NCBI GenBank assembly: GCA_016209785.1
Contig: JACQVM010000029.1
Coordinates: forward strand, 1 to 8,522
Reading direction: 5' to 3'
Length of the DNA stretch: 8,522 bases
Source: Candidatus Melainabacteria bacterium
GTDB taxonomy: Bacteria; Cyanobacteriota; Vampirovibrionia; Obscuribacterales; Obscuribacteraceae
The notes under the pieces were generated by a model. It saw only the letters and a list, made by a program, of their open reading frames with translations, searched no databases and had not been told where the DNA came from. Shown piece after piece: positions 1 through 6,663 of this stretch (the first letter of the stretch is position 1; each line of letters opens with the position of its first letter). Both the position numbers and the translations under genes were made by a program.

Positions 1-107
1 CCTACGACGAAGAACTTGCCGACAAAATATATCTGAATATCAAGAACTACCTGCCTCTCATGCGTCAAACATATAATGAGCTTTACCGGCGATTTGGGTG
101 TGCATAA
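1..107 (+). CDS. C-terminal fragment of an unidentified protein
   Basis: The reading frame that starts at base 3 is open from the window edge to a TAA at 105-107 and gives about 34 residues. The fragment is hydrophilic and probably helical, with many charged and aromatic residues, and ends in ..YRRFGCA. It has no glycine-rich or low-complexity character, so a real protein C-terminus is plausible. I do not recognise the family and cannot assign a function from so short a piece. It is convergent with the lactonase gene, leaving about 84 bases between the two stop codons. I see no convincing terminator in that gap. The other two forward frames here close quickly. Confidence 0.5.
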   Translation, partial: YDEELADKIYLNIKNYLPLMRQTYNELYRRFGCA

Positions 108-191
108 TAAAATCAACTTGGAGAGCATCAATTGGCCATCCATGATTACAGTCAGGCCATTAGCTTTAAATGCAAACTTGAGTCCAAGTAT

Positions 192-944
192 TTATACACA
201 AAGGTTGGCAGCAGCGTGGTTGTCCACATACCATTCTAAGCTTCCTTTGGTAGGTGACACAAACTGTGCTGGTAGCGTATGTGGTGTTGCTGTACGTACT
301 TGGGCAAGAATTTCTTTCTTGTCAGAGCCGGTCACCATGAAGATAACATTGGCTGCTGAATTGATTACCGGTAGAGTCATGGTAAGCCGATAGCTCTTGA
401 GACTTTGCACATATACAGCGATAAACAAATGACTTTTATCCTTCAGCGCTGTTGTCCCGGGAAATAATGATGCAGTGTGTCCGTCTTTACCTAATCCAAG
501 AAGAACTAAGTCAAAGATTGGTAGCTGTCTTTTGGCAAGACCAAAAAAGCTTTGCAATAGCCTGTCATAAGTAGAGGCTGCTTGCCGTGGATCATTGTTT
601 AAATAAGGTGCATGAATGTTTGGCTCTGGTATAGCAACCTTTGACAAAAATATTTCCTGCACCATGCCGTAATTACTTTGCGGGCTGCTCGGAGGCACAC
701 AACGTTCATCACCGAAGAAGATATGTGTTTGTTGCCAAGGAACATCGTTGCAATATGGTGGCTGAGCTAACAGGCTATACAATGATTTAGGGGTTGAGCC
801 ACCAGCTAGAGAGACGGCAAATAAGCCCTTTTTCTTAACAGCATCCTTAGCTAGGCAAGCAAAGTGCTCTGCTAGTGACTGGCTCAATTCATCTATATTG
901 GGAAAGATATTGAGCCTAGCGCCATTGAGTTGAAAAGATTGCAT
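192..944 (-). CDS. pgl: 6-phosphogluconolactonase (DevB/Pgl type)
   Basis: This cytoplasmic enzyme hydrolyses 6-phosphoglucono-1,5-lactone to 6-phosphogluconate, the second step of the oxidative pentose phosphate pathway. The 250-residue protein has the usual length and the family motifs in order: SLAGGSTPKSLY near residues 45-56, FFGDERCVP near 76-84, and GLGKDGHTASLFPG at 150-163. The last carries the catalytic His156. Near the end are the TMTLPVIN segment and a Trp-Tyr-Val-Asp close to the C-terminus. This is the DevB/SOL family, not the seven-bladed YbhE type. The ATG at 944 lacks a strong Shine-Dalgarno site. The gene lies 49 bases downstream of zwf on the same strand and is probably cotranscribed with it, so it would act on the product of Zwf. 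Confidence 0.95.
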   Translation of the reverse strand: MQSFQLNGARLNIFPNIDELSQSLAEHFACLAKDAVKKKGLFAVSLAGGSTPKSLYSLLAQPPYCNDVPWQQTHIFFGDERCVPPSSPQSNYGMVQEIFLSKVAIPEPNIHAPYLNNDPRQAASTYDRLLQSFFGLAKRQLPIFDLVLLGLGKDGHTASLFPGTTALKDKSHLFIAVYVQSLKSYRLTMTLPVINSAANVIFMVTGSDKKEILAQVRTATPHTLPAQFVSPTKGSLEWYVDNHAAANLCV

Positions 945-993
945 GGGCTATACCAGATCTAAGCTTACCAAGCTGCATACATCGATGTTTCTT

Positions 994-2595
994 TTAAAGG
1001 TGTCTCCACGCGTTAAGATCTCCGGCAATAAGATTGTCACTAGCTTGTGGTCCCCATGAGCCTGCCGAGTAGTTAGGAAAGTCAAGCCTAGGTCCAGCGG
1101 CCCAGGCTTCTAAGACAGGAGTAATAAGCTCCCAGGCTTGCTCGACAGCGTCCGTGCGGGCAAAAAGCGAGGCATCTCCCATAATACAATCGTGAAGGAG
1201 GCGCTCATAGGCGCTGGGAGTTGTCGTGCCAAAAGCAGTGTCATAGGCAAAGTCCATGCTTAACCAACGCAGGTGCGTTGTAGGTCCTGGTTGCTTGGTG
1301 GCAAACTTAAGTGAAATGCCCTCATCAGGCTGGATTTGTAGAACAAGCACGTTTGGATCTAGTGCCTCACCTTCTCGAGTGTTGTGGAAAAGGCGATGTG
1401 GTGCTCGCCTAAAGTGAATTGCAATTTCAGTTATAGCTTTTGCCAGGCGCTTGCCAGAGCGAACATAAAATGGGACATCAGCCCAGCGCCAGTTATCAAT
1501 GTAAAGTCTAAGAGCTGAGAAAGTTTCTGTTTGTGATTCAGCAGATACATTGCGTTCGTCACGGTAGCCAGGAACTTTTTGCCCGCCAATGCATCCTGGC
1601 CCATATTGGCCACGCACAATATATTGATCAAGTTTGGTTAAGTCAAAAGGTCGTATGGACTTAAGAACCTTGCTCCTTTCATCGCGGGTATCCTCGGAGT
1701 CAAGGGAAACTGGTGGTTCCATGGCTATGATGGACACAAGCTGAAGCATATGGTTTTGCACTACGTCTCTTAAGTTGCCTGCTTCTTCATAGTACGCACC
1801 ACGTCCTTCCACCCCAATAGTCTCAGCGTTAGTAATTTGCACATGTTCTATGTGTTGGCGGTTCCATAAGGGCTCAAATATGCCATTGGCAAATCTCAGG
1901 ACCATAATGTTTTGCACTGTTTCTTTGCCGAGGTAATGATCAATGCGAAAAATTTGGTGTTCAGCAAAAACCTGGTGTAATTCTTGATTTAAAAGACGTG
2001 CAGACGCCAGATCACGACCAAAGGGCTTTTCGACAATAATTCTAGGCCAGGGAGTTTTCTTGCCGGACTTTGTCCCAGCCAAGCTAGCGAGGGCTAGTTG
2101 CCGCACAATTTGGATGTAAAGGCTGGGAGGTGTAGACAAATAGAAGATATTATTGCCTCTGGTTTGATGTTTGACCTTCAACTCGTCTATAAGAAGTGAC
2201 AATGCCGAGAAAGCCTTGTTGTCACCAAAATTTGTTGGTAGGTAGTAAAGGCAGTTGGCAAACTGGGCTAATGTATCTTTGTCGATGGGGACATCGTCAG
2301 CAAACTCATGCATGGCTTGGCACATAGACAAACGAAACTCGTCGTGGTTCATTTGCGTACGTGACAGGCCTATCACACAAAAGCTGTCAGGAAGTAGTCT
2401 TTGACTGTACAGGCTGTAGAGCGCAGGAATAAGCTTGCGCTTGGTCAGATCACCATGAGCACCAAAGATGACCATTGTACATGGCTCAACTGCCTGCTCT
2501 AGGCTCAAAGCTTCGTCCAAGGGATTGATGAGCTCAGAAGCTTTATTGACCGTTGTTACGCTCAGGTTCTTACAATTATTGTCCATGTCTTGCAC
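994..2595 (-). CDS. zwf: Glucose-6-phosphate 1-dehydrogenase
   Basis: This enzyme oxidises glucose 6-phosphate to 6-phosphogluconolactone with reduction of NADP+ (or NAD+), the entry step of the oxidative pentose phosphate pathway. The 533-residue protein is slightly longer than typical bacterial Zwf (about 480-510) because of a roughly 38-residue N-terminal extension. The nucleotide-binding fingerprint is FGAHGDLTKRKLIPALY from residue 44. The substrate/active-site signature RIDHYLGKE follows, as do the later conserved stretches NWRWADVPFYVRSGKRL and GDASLFARTDAVEQAW. The fingerprint has His where Ser or Thr is usual. The start given is GTG at 2595, with AGGA nine bases upstream. An ATG at 2586 is the alternative. 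Either start overlaps the 3' end of rpiB (20 or 11 bases), which suggests translational coupling. pgl follows after 49 bases. Confidence 0.96.
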   Translation of the reverse strand: MQDMDNNCKNLSVTTVNKASELINPLDEALSLEQAVEPCTMVIFGAHGDLTKRKLIPALYSLYSQRLLPDSFCVIGLSRTQMNHDEFRLSMCQAMHEFADDVPIDKDTLAQFANCLYYLPTNFGDNKAFSALSLLIDELKVKHQTRGNNIFYLSTPPSLYIQIVRQLALASLAGTKSGKKTPWPRIIVEKPFGRDLASARLLNQELHQVFAEHQIFRIDHYLGKETVQNIMVLRFANGIFEPLWNRQHIEHVQITNAETIGVEGRGAYYEEAGNLRDVVQNHMLQLVSIIAMEPPVSLDSEDTRDERSKVLKSIRPFDLTKLDQYIVRGQYGPGCIGGQKVPGYRDERNVSAESQTETFSALRLYIDNWRWADVPFYVRSGKRLAKAITEIAIHFRRAPHRLFHNTREGEALDPNVLVLQIQPDEGISLKFATKQPGPTTHLRWLSMDFAYDTAFGTTTPSAYERLLHDCIMGDASLFARTDAVEQAWELITPVLEAWAAGPRLDFPNYSAGSWGPQASDNLIAGDLNAWRHL

Positions 2596-3046
2596 TCAGT
2601 CCCATCCTTTCCATTTCCTTTACCTTGCCAAGGCGGCGAACATGTCTTTCGGCTCCTGAAAAGGATGAATTTAACCAGATTCGCACAATGTCAAGCGCCA
2701 GTTGGACACCTATAACTCTGGCTCCGAGGCAGAGTACATTTGTGTTGTCATCCTCTCTTGCTTGACGGGCTGAAAAGGAATCATGGCACATGCCTGCTCT
2801 TATTCCAGGGATCTTGTTGGCTGCAACTGTCACCCCTACACCACTTCCGCAAACTAAGATTCCCAAATCAGCGTCTTCTTGGACAAGGGCTTTACCTACT
2901 GCCAAGGCATAATCAGGGTAATCAACCGGCTCGCTGGTGTGTGTGCCCAGGTCTATAACTTGGTGTCCTTGTGCTTTCAAATAGTCAACAATACTGGCCT
3001 TCAACAAATAGCCGCCATGATCTGCTCCAAGTGCAATTCGGGACAC
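2576..3046 (-). CDS. rpiB: Ribose-5-phosphate isomerase B
   Basis: This enzyme interconverts ribose 5-phosphate and ribulose 5-phosphate in the non-oxidative pentose phosphate branch. From the GTG at 3046 the protein has 156 residues and aligns without gaps to the start of E. coli RpiB as I recall it: ADHGG with His10, DYPDYA near 42-47, CGSGVG with catalytic Cys66, and AANK at 75-78. NVLCLGARVIG follows at 103-113, and an Arg-rich segment near 134-138 could bind phosphate. A TTG at 3061 would extend the frame by five residues, but GGAG at 3054-3057 sits seven bases before the GTG and favours it. The residue aligned with the ring-opening His99 of E. coli RpiB is Asp (codon GAT). The LacA/LacB isomerases belong to the same superfamily, but the pathway context favours RpiB. 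First gene of the minus-strand cluster. Confidence 0.93.
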   Translation of the reverse strand: MSRIALGADHGGYLLKASIVDYLKAQGHQVIDLGTHTSEPVDYPDYALAVGKALVQEDADLGILVCGSGVGVTVAANKIPGIRAGMCHDSFSARQAREDDNTNVLCLGARVIGVQLALDIVRIWLNSSFSGAERHVRRLGKVKEMERMGLSARHGQ

Positions 3047-3075
3047 AACGTCACTCCACAAGCTTATGTTGTTTA

Positions 3076-3102
3076 TTTATATTGCTTTCAAACCCAAATC
3101 AA
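3076..3102 (-). promoter_or_regulatory. Candidate promoter of the rpiB-zwf-pgl cluster
   Basis: On the minus strand, TTGATT (3102-3097) is followed after 15 bases by TATAAA (3081-3076). Both boxes resemble the sigma-70 consensus. The spacer is two bases shorter than ideal. Transcription would begin near 3069, leaving a leader of about 23 bases with the GGAG site before the GTG start of rpiB. Judged by eye only. Confidence 0.4.
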
Positions 3103-3205
3103 CTCTTGCTATGTCATAAATGTTGTGTTTTGCTTCATATTGGTACATGAGAAGTGTATGGAGGAGCAGATGGAGGGCTTCATGAAATTAAGTAACAAAA
3201 GTCGA

Positions 3206-3243
3206 GTGCGGCAAGGGCTGCGAGGAGCCGCCCGCAGCCGCAC
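3206..3243. other. Imperfect hairpin in repeat copy A
   Basis: GCTGCG (3217-3222) pairs with CGCAGC (3233-3238), and outside it GTGCG (3206-3210) pairs with CGCAC (3239-3243). A six-base bulge (3211-3216) lies on the left side only. No T-run follows, so it is not a Rho-independent terminator on the plus strand. Confidence 0.45.
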
Positions 3244-3334
3244 GAGGTTGTCGCGCGGAGGGTGTTGAGTGACAAAAACCGAGCGAACAAGGGCGACATG
3301 CGCGGCCGCAGCAAGCGAGGTTGACGCCCGGAGA

Positions 3335-3351
3335 AGCCGCTAAAGGCGGCT
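3335..3351. other. Hairpin at the end of the GC-rich block
   Basis: AGCCGC (3335-3340) and GCGGCT (3346-3351) form a perfect 6-bp stem around the loop TAAAG. The stem ends exactly where the second ATGGAGGGCTT direct repeat begins at 3352. No T-run follows. Confidence 0.5.
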
Positions 3352-3405
3352 ATGGAGGGCTTACAAGTAAACTGCGACGAAGCGCTTACGTAAAGGCTGA
3401 GCTCT

Positions 3406-4551
3406 ATGACAGACAGTAAAGTAGTTTTGCAAGGCCGCTACGAGCTGGTAGGCGAGCTGGGACAAGGGGGCATGGGTACCGTGTACATGGCGCGTGATAT
3501 GCGCCTTAATGGGCGCCCATGTGTGGCTAAAAAACTCCGTGATGACTTTTATGTTGAGGAAGACAAGCAAAAGGCGGTGGCTTTCTTTAAGCGGGAGGCA
3601 GGTGTCTTAAGTTGTCTCCAGCATCCCAATATAGTGCATATCCTCGACTACTTTGAGGAAAGTGATAATTACTTTCTGGTGATGGAGTACATCGAGGGGC
3701 GCAATCTTTACGAGATTTTGCAAGAAAGAGGCGAACCATTTTCTTGCGAGCAGGTAGTTGGTTGGGCTAAAGAAATATGTGATGTTCTGGAGTACCTGCA
3801 TGAGCATGATCCACCGGTGATTTATCGAGATTTAAAGCCAACCAACATTATGTTGGACGTTAAAGGTCATGTAAAACTAGTGGACTTTGGTATTGCTCGA
3901 CCCTGTGCAGAAAATGCAGACAATACGCATGTTGTGTCGGCTGGTTACTCACCGCCAGAGCAATACTGGGGTGCTGCTGATCCTCGTTCAGATATTTATG
4001 CTCTCGGTGCCACAATGTTTTTCTTGCTTACTGCTGCCGAGCCGGTGGCGCTGCACCCGTCATCACCTGTTAGTTGCAATGCCAATGTCTTGTCTTATGT
4101 GAATGAGGTCGTAGAGTGTGCTACAGCTCAGGATCCTCAGAGCCGCTATCAAAGTGCCAGGCAGATGAGGGATGCTTTGGTGAGCCCAGTGAACATGAAG
4201 GACTCATCTAGACGAAAGCAACTTATATTTGCCCTGGCTGGTACACTCATTGTTGTTTTTGTGCTTGGCTATAATAAATTCCATGAGATGCTTAACTCAT
4301 CTCAACAACAGTTGAAAGCTAGTCAGCAAATTATTACGCAGCAGGACCAAGAGAAAGGTTACTTGCGCAAAAAGTTAAGAACATATTCCAGAGCTGTTGA
4401 GGCGGAAGAAAAGGCTATACGGGAGTTGCAAGTTAAGGTTAAAGGACAACCAGGCAAGACATCTGACGTAGACAACGGTGCAGCAGTCGTAGCTCAGGTT
4501 GTGGATGAGCGTGAGCTTACTGATCCAGAAGGGTTGTTGGACAATCATTAA
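3406..4551 (+). CDS. Transmembrane Ser/Thr protein kinase with extracytoplasmic coiled coil
   Basis: This is a Hanks-type protein kinase of 381 residues that should phosphorylate Ser/Thr on cytoplasmic proteins. The kinase domain spans about 12-262. It shows the glycine-rich loop GQGGMG (19-24), the ATP lysine in VAKK (Lys43), the catalytic loop YRDLKPTN (140-147, Asp142), DFG at 160-162, and GYSPPEQ (180-186) in the activation/P+1 segment. Tyr replaces the usual His of HRD, a variation common in bacterial kinases of this kind. A single membrane segment follows at about 273-291. After it comes a Gln/Lys/Glu-rich stretch (about 296-350) with coiled-coil character, and then a short acidic tail. 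No PASTA, WD40 or TPR sensor is present. The predicted topology puts the kinase inside and the coil outside. The ATG is preceded by AAAGG at about ten bases. The CPBP protease gene follows on the same strand. Confidence 0.93.
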   Translation: MTDSKVVLQGRYELVGELGQGGMGTVYMARDMRLNGRPCVAKKLRDDFYVEEDKQKAVAFFKREAGVLSCLQHPNIVHILDYFEESDNYFLVMEYIEGRNLYEILQERGEPFSCEQVVGWAKEICDVLEYLHEHDPPVIYRDLKPTNIMLDVKGHVKLVDFGIARPCAENADNTHVVSAGYSPPEQYWGAADPRSDIYALGATMFFLLTAAEPVALHPSSPVSCNANVLSYVNEVVECATAQDPQSRYQSARQMRDALVSPVNMKDSSRRKQLIFALAGTLIVVFVLGYNKFHEMLNSSQQQLKASQQIITQQDQEKGYLRKKLRTYSRAVEAEEKAIRELQVKVKGQPGKTSDVDNGAAVVAQVVDERELTDPEGLLDNH

Positions 4552-4580
4552 CTGGTGGAGTTACCAAGTAGGGGTATCAG

Positions 4581-4611
4581 GCTTACGGCAATAGGACTCT
4601 AAGCTGTAAGC
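4581..4611 (+). other. Hairpin between the kinase and CPBP protease genes
   Basis: Bases 4581-4589 (GCTTACGGC) pair with 4603-4611 (GCTGTAAGC) in a 9-bp stem with one G-T wobble and a 13-base loop. No T-run follows, so termination is unlikely. It lies 25 bases before the preferred ATG of the protease gene. It could mark mRNA processing or tune translation of the second gene. Confidence 0.45.
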
Positions 4612-4635
4612 TTGTGGCAGGCTCTAGGGGCAAGT

Positions 4636-6195
4636 ATGTCTTTACTTCTTACCTGGTTGATTGTTTTGGCGCTGGTTGGCGTGTCTTGTTTTATTGGCGC
4701 TGACCGTTGGCGAAAGTCGGCGCGCCGTTACTTTCTAGTTTTGGTTAGTGTTTTTGTTTGTCAGTCTATGTTTATGGCTGTTAGTCCAGGAGGCAGACTA
4801 TCTAAGGCGCGTCCTGTGCTAGAGGCGGACCGTGCCGAATTGCTTTTGCGCTTTGGTACCTCGTTGAAGGTTTTGCAATTGCACTTGCTTTCATTGACGG
4901 GTTTGTCCGATGGAGCTAGTCGAAAGGGCGATGTTGGAAAGTTGTCAGAAAAGGACTTTTATGAAGAAGCAAAGGAGGTGCTCCAGGATGCAGTCCTTAA
5001 GAGTCCAGATGTGCCAATTCTCAAAGCAAAGTTAGCAATTGTTTTGGGCGATAGTGGCAAAACTCAATATAAGCCCCTTCTACTTCAATTGTCACGTGAG
5101 TTAGCCTCACGAAAAAATACGTCCGATGCGAGCCTAGGAAAAGCACTGCTTTTATTGTATGACTCAAAGAAGTTGTCTCTAACTTCTGCTAGTGAACTAG
5201 CTCACGTCTTCAAGGATAGTCTTCCTCAGGGCTGGTACCGTGAAGCTGTGCTAGTGAGACTTTACAAGGTCTCTGGAGCACAAGGCAATTACAAGGAGCT
5301 CACGCAAGATATTCAAGAGCGAGCCTACCGCTTATTGTCAAACTTTGTAGTACTAATGGTTGTGGTTGTTGTGGCATCCTTGATTGGGCTGGTTGTTATC
5401 TTGGTACAGTTGTTTACTGTGGCCAGGACCAAGAGCTTGCCGGAAGAACATGGACAAGCATTGGGCGCAGTTCCTTGGAACCTTAAGACTGTTTACTCAG
5501 TTTTTGTATTCTGGTTGGCAACCCAAATTGTTGTTGGTAACTTTGCCCCAACATTGCTTAAATCCTCAGGAATGTTGTCCTCGGGTGCTATTGCTGTAGC
5601 TTGTGCTACGGCAATACTGTACTTGGTTAGCAATGGTCCAGGTGTTCTGTATGTGTATTTGATGGCAATGCGTCCCCACCGAATAGGATTTTTGGAGGGC
5701 ATTAAGCTTGCAGCACGGGTGGGGCATAGAGGTCCTGTACGTTTGATATTGTCAGGCATTGCTACTTGGTGTGTAGCGCTTCCCCTGGTTATGGTTGCTT
5801 ATTTCTTGGCTTCTAAAATACTTGGTTCTCAAGGCTCCAGCAATCCAATAATTGCTTTGGTTTTAGAGACAGCACGATCAGCCAATTGCTTTGCTACCCT
5901 GCTTTTCTACTTTACCTTGGGGGTACTAGCTCCATTGTGTGAGGAGACACTCTTTCGTGGTTTTCTCTATCGAACTCTCAGAAAGTCCTTTGGTGTTGGT
6001 ACGTGCCTTTTTGTCAGTGCATCCTTATTTGCTATTGTGCATATGGATGTGGGTGCACTAGTGCCACTAATGTGTCTAGGCTGGCTTTTTGGCCTTGTTT
6101 TTGAGCGTAGCAAAAGCCTCTTGCCGGCCATAATTGCGCATGGCTTGTGGAATAGCGGAACATTTACCCTTGTTCTTATGATCTTTGGTAGCTAG
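4636..6195 (+). CDS. CPBP-family intramembrane glutamic endopeptidase with extracytoplasmic insert
   Basis: The C-terminal third is a CPBP (Abi/Rce1-like) membrane protease domain. All three signatures are present: EETLFR at 436-441, the FAIVH motif ending at His469, and HGLWN at 502-506. The domain is therefore predicted to be catalytically active. The N-terminal part is unusual. Two membrane helices (about 2-20 and 32-50) flank a basic loop, and are followed by a soluble region of about 185 residues (51-235) that is mostly helical and weakly TPR-like. Further membrane helices start near 236, 286, 316 and 370, before the protease core. Positive-inside reasoning places the soluble region outside the cytoplasm. 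The ATG at 4636 is chosen because AGGGG ends five bases before it. A TTG at 4612 would add eight residues. The gene is probably cotranscribed with the kinase gene, 84 bases upstream. Its substrate is unknown. Confidence 0.88.
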   Translation: MSLLLTWLIVLALVGVSCFIGADRWRKSARRYFLVLVSVFVCQSMFMAVSPGGRLSKARPVLEADRAELLLRFGTSLKVLQLHLLSLTGLSDGASRKGDVGKLSEKDFYEEAKEVLQDAVLKSPDVPILKAKLAIVLGDSGKTQYKPLLLQLSRELASRKNTSDASLGKALLLLYDSKKLSLTSASELAHVFKDSLPQGWYREAVLVRLYKVSGAQGNYKELTQDIQERAYRLLSNFVVLMVVVVVASLIGLVVILVQLFTVARTKSLPEEHGQALGAVPWNLKTVYSVFVFWLATQIVVGNFAPTLLKSSGMLSSGAIAVACATAILYLVSNGPGVLYVYLMAMRPHRIGFLEGIKLAARVGHRGPVRLILSGIATWCVALPLVMVAYFLASKILGSQGSSNPIIALVLETARSANCFATLLFYFTLGVLAPLCEETLFRGFLYRTLRKSFGVGTCLFVSASLFAIVHMDVGALVPLMCLGWLFGLVFERSKSLLPAIIAHGLWNSGTFTLVLMIFGS

Positions 6196-6212
6196 GGATG
6201 ATTTAGTGTTGC

Positions 6213-6536
6213 CTATTCTCCGCTTGCATCTCCGCCACCGCCGAAGTTGTTTCCAAATTCACCCATCTCACCAAAGCCGCTAAACTCGCCAAAATCACCG
6301 AAGCCTTCTAATCCACCAAAAGAAGCGCCCGTGTCGTGCATAAAGTCTCGGTCATGCTCGCTGAAATAACCTGGATCTATCTTGGGTATCCTATCTGGGT
6401 AGTAGCCCCAGGGAAATCCACGGGCAAGACGTCTGCGTCTTAGGTAGGCTGGCAACTTGATAAAGCCTAAGGCAACCATCACGCTTCCGGTGAAGACTAA
6501 CTCTGTTACAAGGATATTGCCCCACTGCAATGCCAT
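6213..6536 (-). CDS. Small membrane protein with acidic Gly/Phe-rich tail
   Basis: I do not recognise a family. From the ATG at 6536 the product has 107 residues. An N-terminal hydrophobic segment (about 2-28) is followed by an Arg cluster (RRRR, about 33-36), and then a Pro/Tyr/Asp-rich linker. The last roughly 35 residues are built from Gly, Phe, Glu and Asp in loose repeats such as GFGDFGEF and GFGEMGEFG, closing with GGGG. The Arg cluster after the hydrophobic stretch suggests a membrane anchor with the tail in the cytoplasm. GGTG at 6543-6546 sits six bases before the ATG. A GTG at 6545 would add three residues. The gene is convergent with the protease gene, with 17 bases between stops, and lies downstream of the ribbon-helix-helix gene on the same strand. 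It is short and partly low-complexity, but the ordered hydrophobic-basic-tail layout supports a real gene. Confidence 0.6.
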   Translation of the reverse strand: MALQWGNILVTELVFTGSVMVALGFIKLPAYLRRRRLARGFPWGYYPDRIPKIDPGYFSEHDRDFMHDTGASFGGLEGFGDFGEFSGFGEMGEFGNNFGGGGDASGE

Positions 6537-6556
6537 TTTTAGCACCGTGTTAGCTT

Positions 6557-6582
6557 ATCTAGATGTCTATCTTAGTTAGACA
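6557..6582. promoter_or_regulatory. Palindromes upstream of the Gly/Phe-rich gene
   Basis: ATCTAGAT (6557-6564) is a perfect 8-bp palindrome. It abuts a second dyad, TGTCTA (6564-6569) and TAGACA (6577-6582), separated by seven bases. They lie 20-46 bases upstream of the ATG at 6536, where a promoter or operator would be expected. I found no good -35/-10 pair. Functional assignment is inference. Confidence 0.3.
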
Positions 6583-6663
6583 ACACCCAGCCAGCACTAA
6601 CTACTTACTTAAAGCATAATCGTAAGGACTGCTAAATTAAAGTCAAGACTGTAAGGGGGGAAA

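Larger units (their letters stand above)
3170..3362. repeat. GC-rich tandem-repeat block flanked by an 11-bp direct repeat
   Basis: The stretch between rpiB and the kinase gene is much richer in G and C than its surroundings. It contains two imperfect tandem copies with a period of 77 bases: copy A at 3191-3260 and copy B at 3268-3333. They share AGTnACAAAA, CGAG, CAAGGGC, CCGCAGC, CGAGGTTG and a closing CGGAG. The block is bounded by identical copies of ATGGAGGGCTT at 3170-3180 and 3352-3362. Hairpins lie at 3206-3243 and 3335-3351. I see no credible coding capacity. It could be a small non-autonomous mobile element with target-site duplication, a REP-like dispersed repeat, or a structured leader of the kinase transcript. 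Confidence 0.6.

Noticed and set aside
76..393. Forward open frame of about 105 codons opposite the lactonase gene
   Set aside because: It is antisense to pgl, which has clear family motifs, and its translation shows no domain.
2740..3268. Two forward-strand open frames opposite rpiB, the longer running into the GC-rich block
   Set aside because: They are antisense to the well-supported rpiB gene, and the tail reads through the repeat as an Arg/Gly-rich stretch with no recognisable domain.
3335..3351. GC hairpin considered as a Rho-independent terminator
   Set aside because: There is no T-run on either side, and no gene ends just before it on the plus strand or the minus strand.
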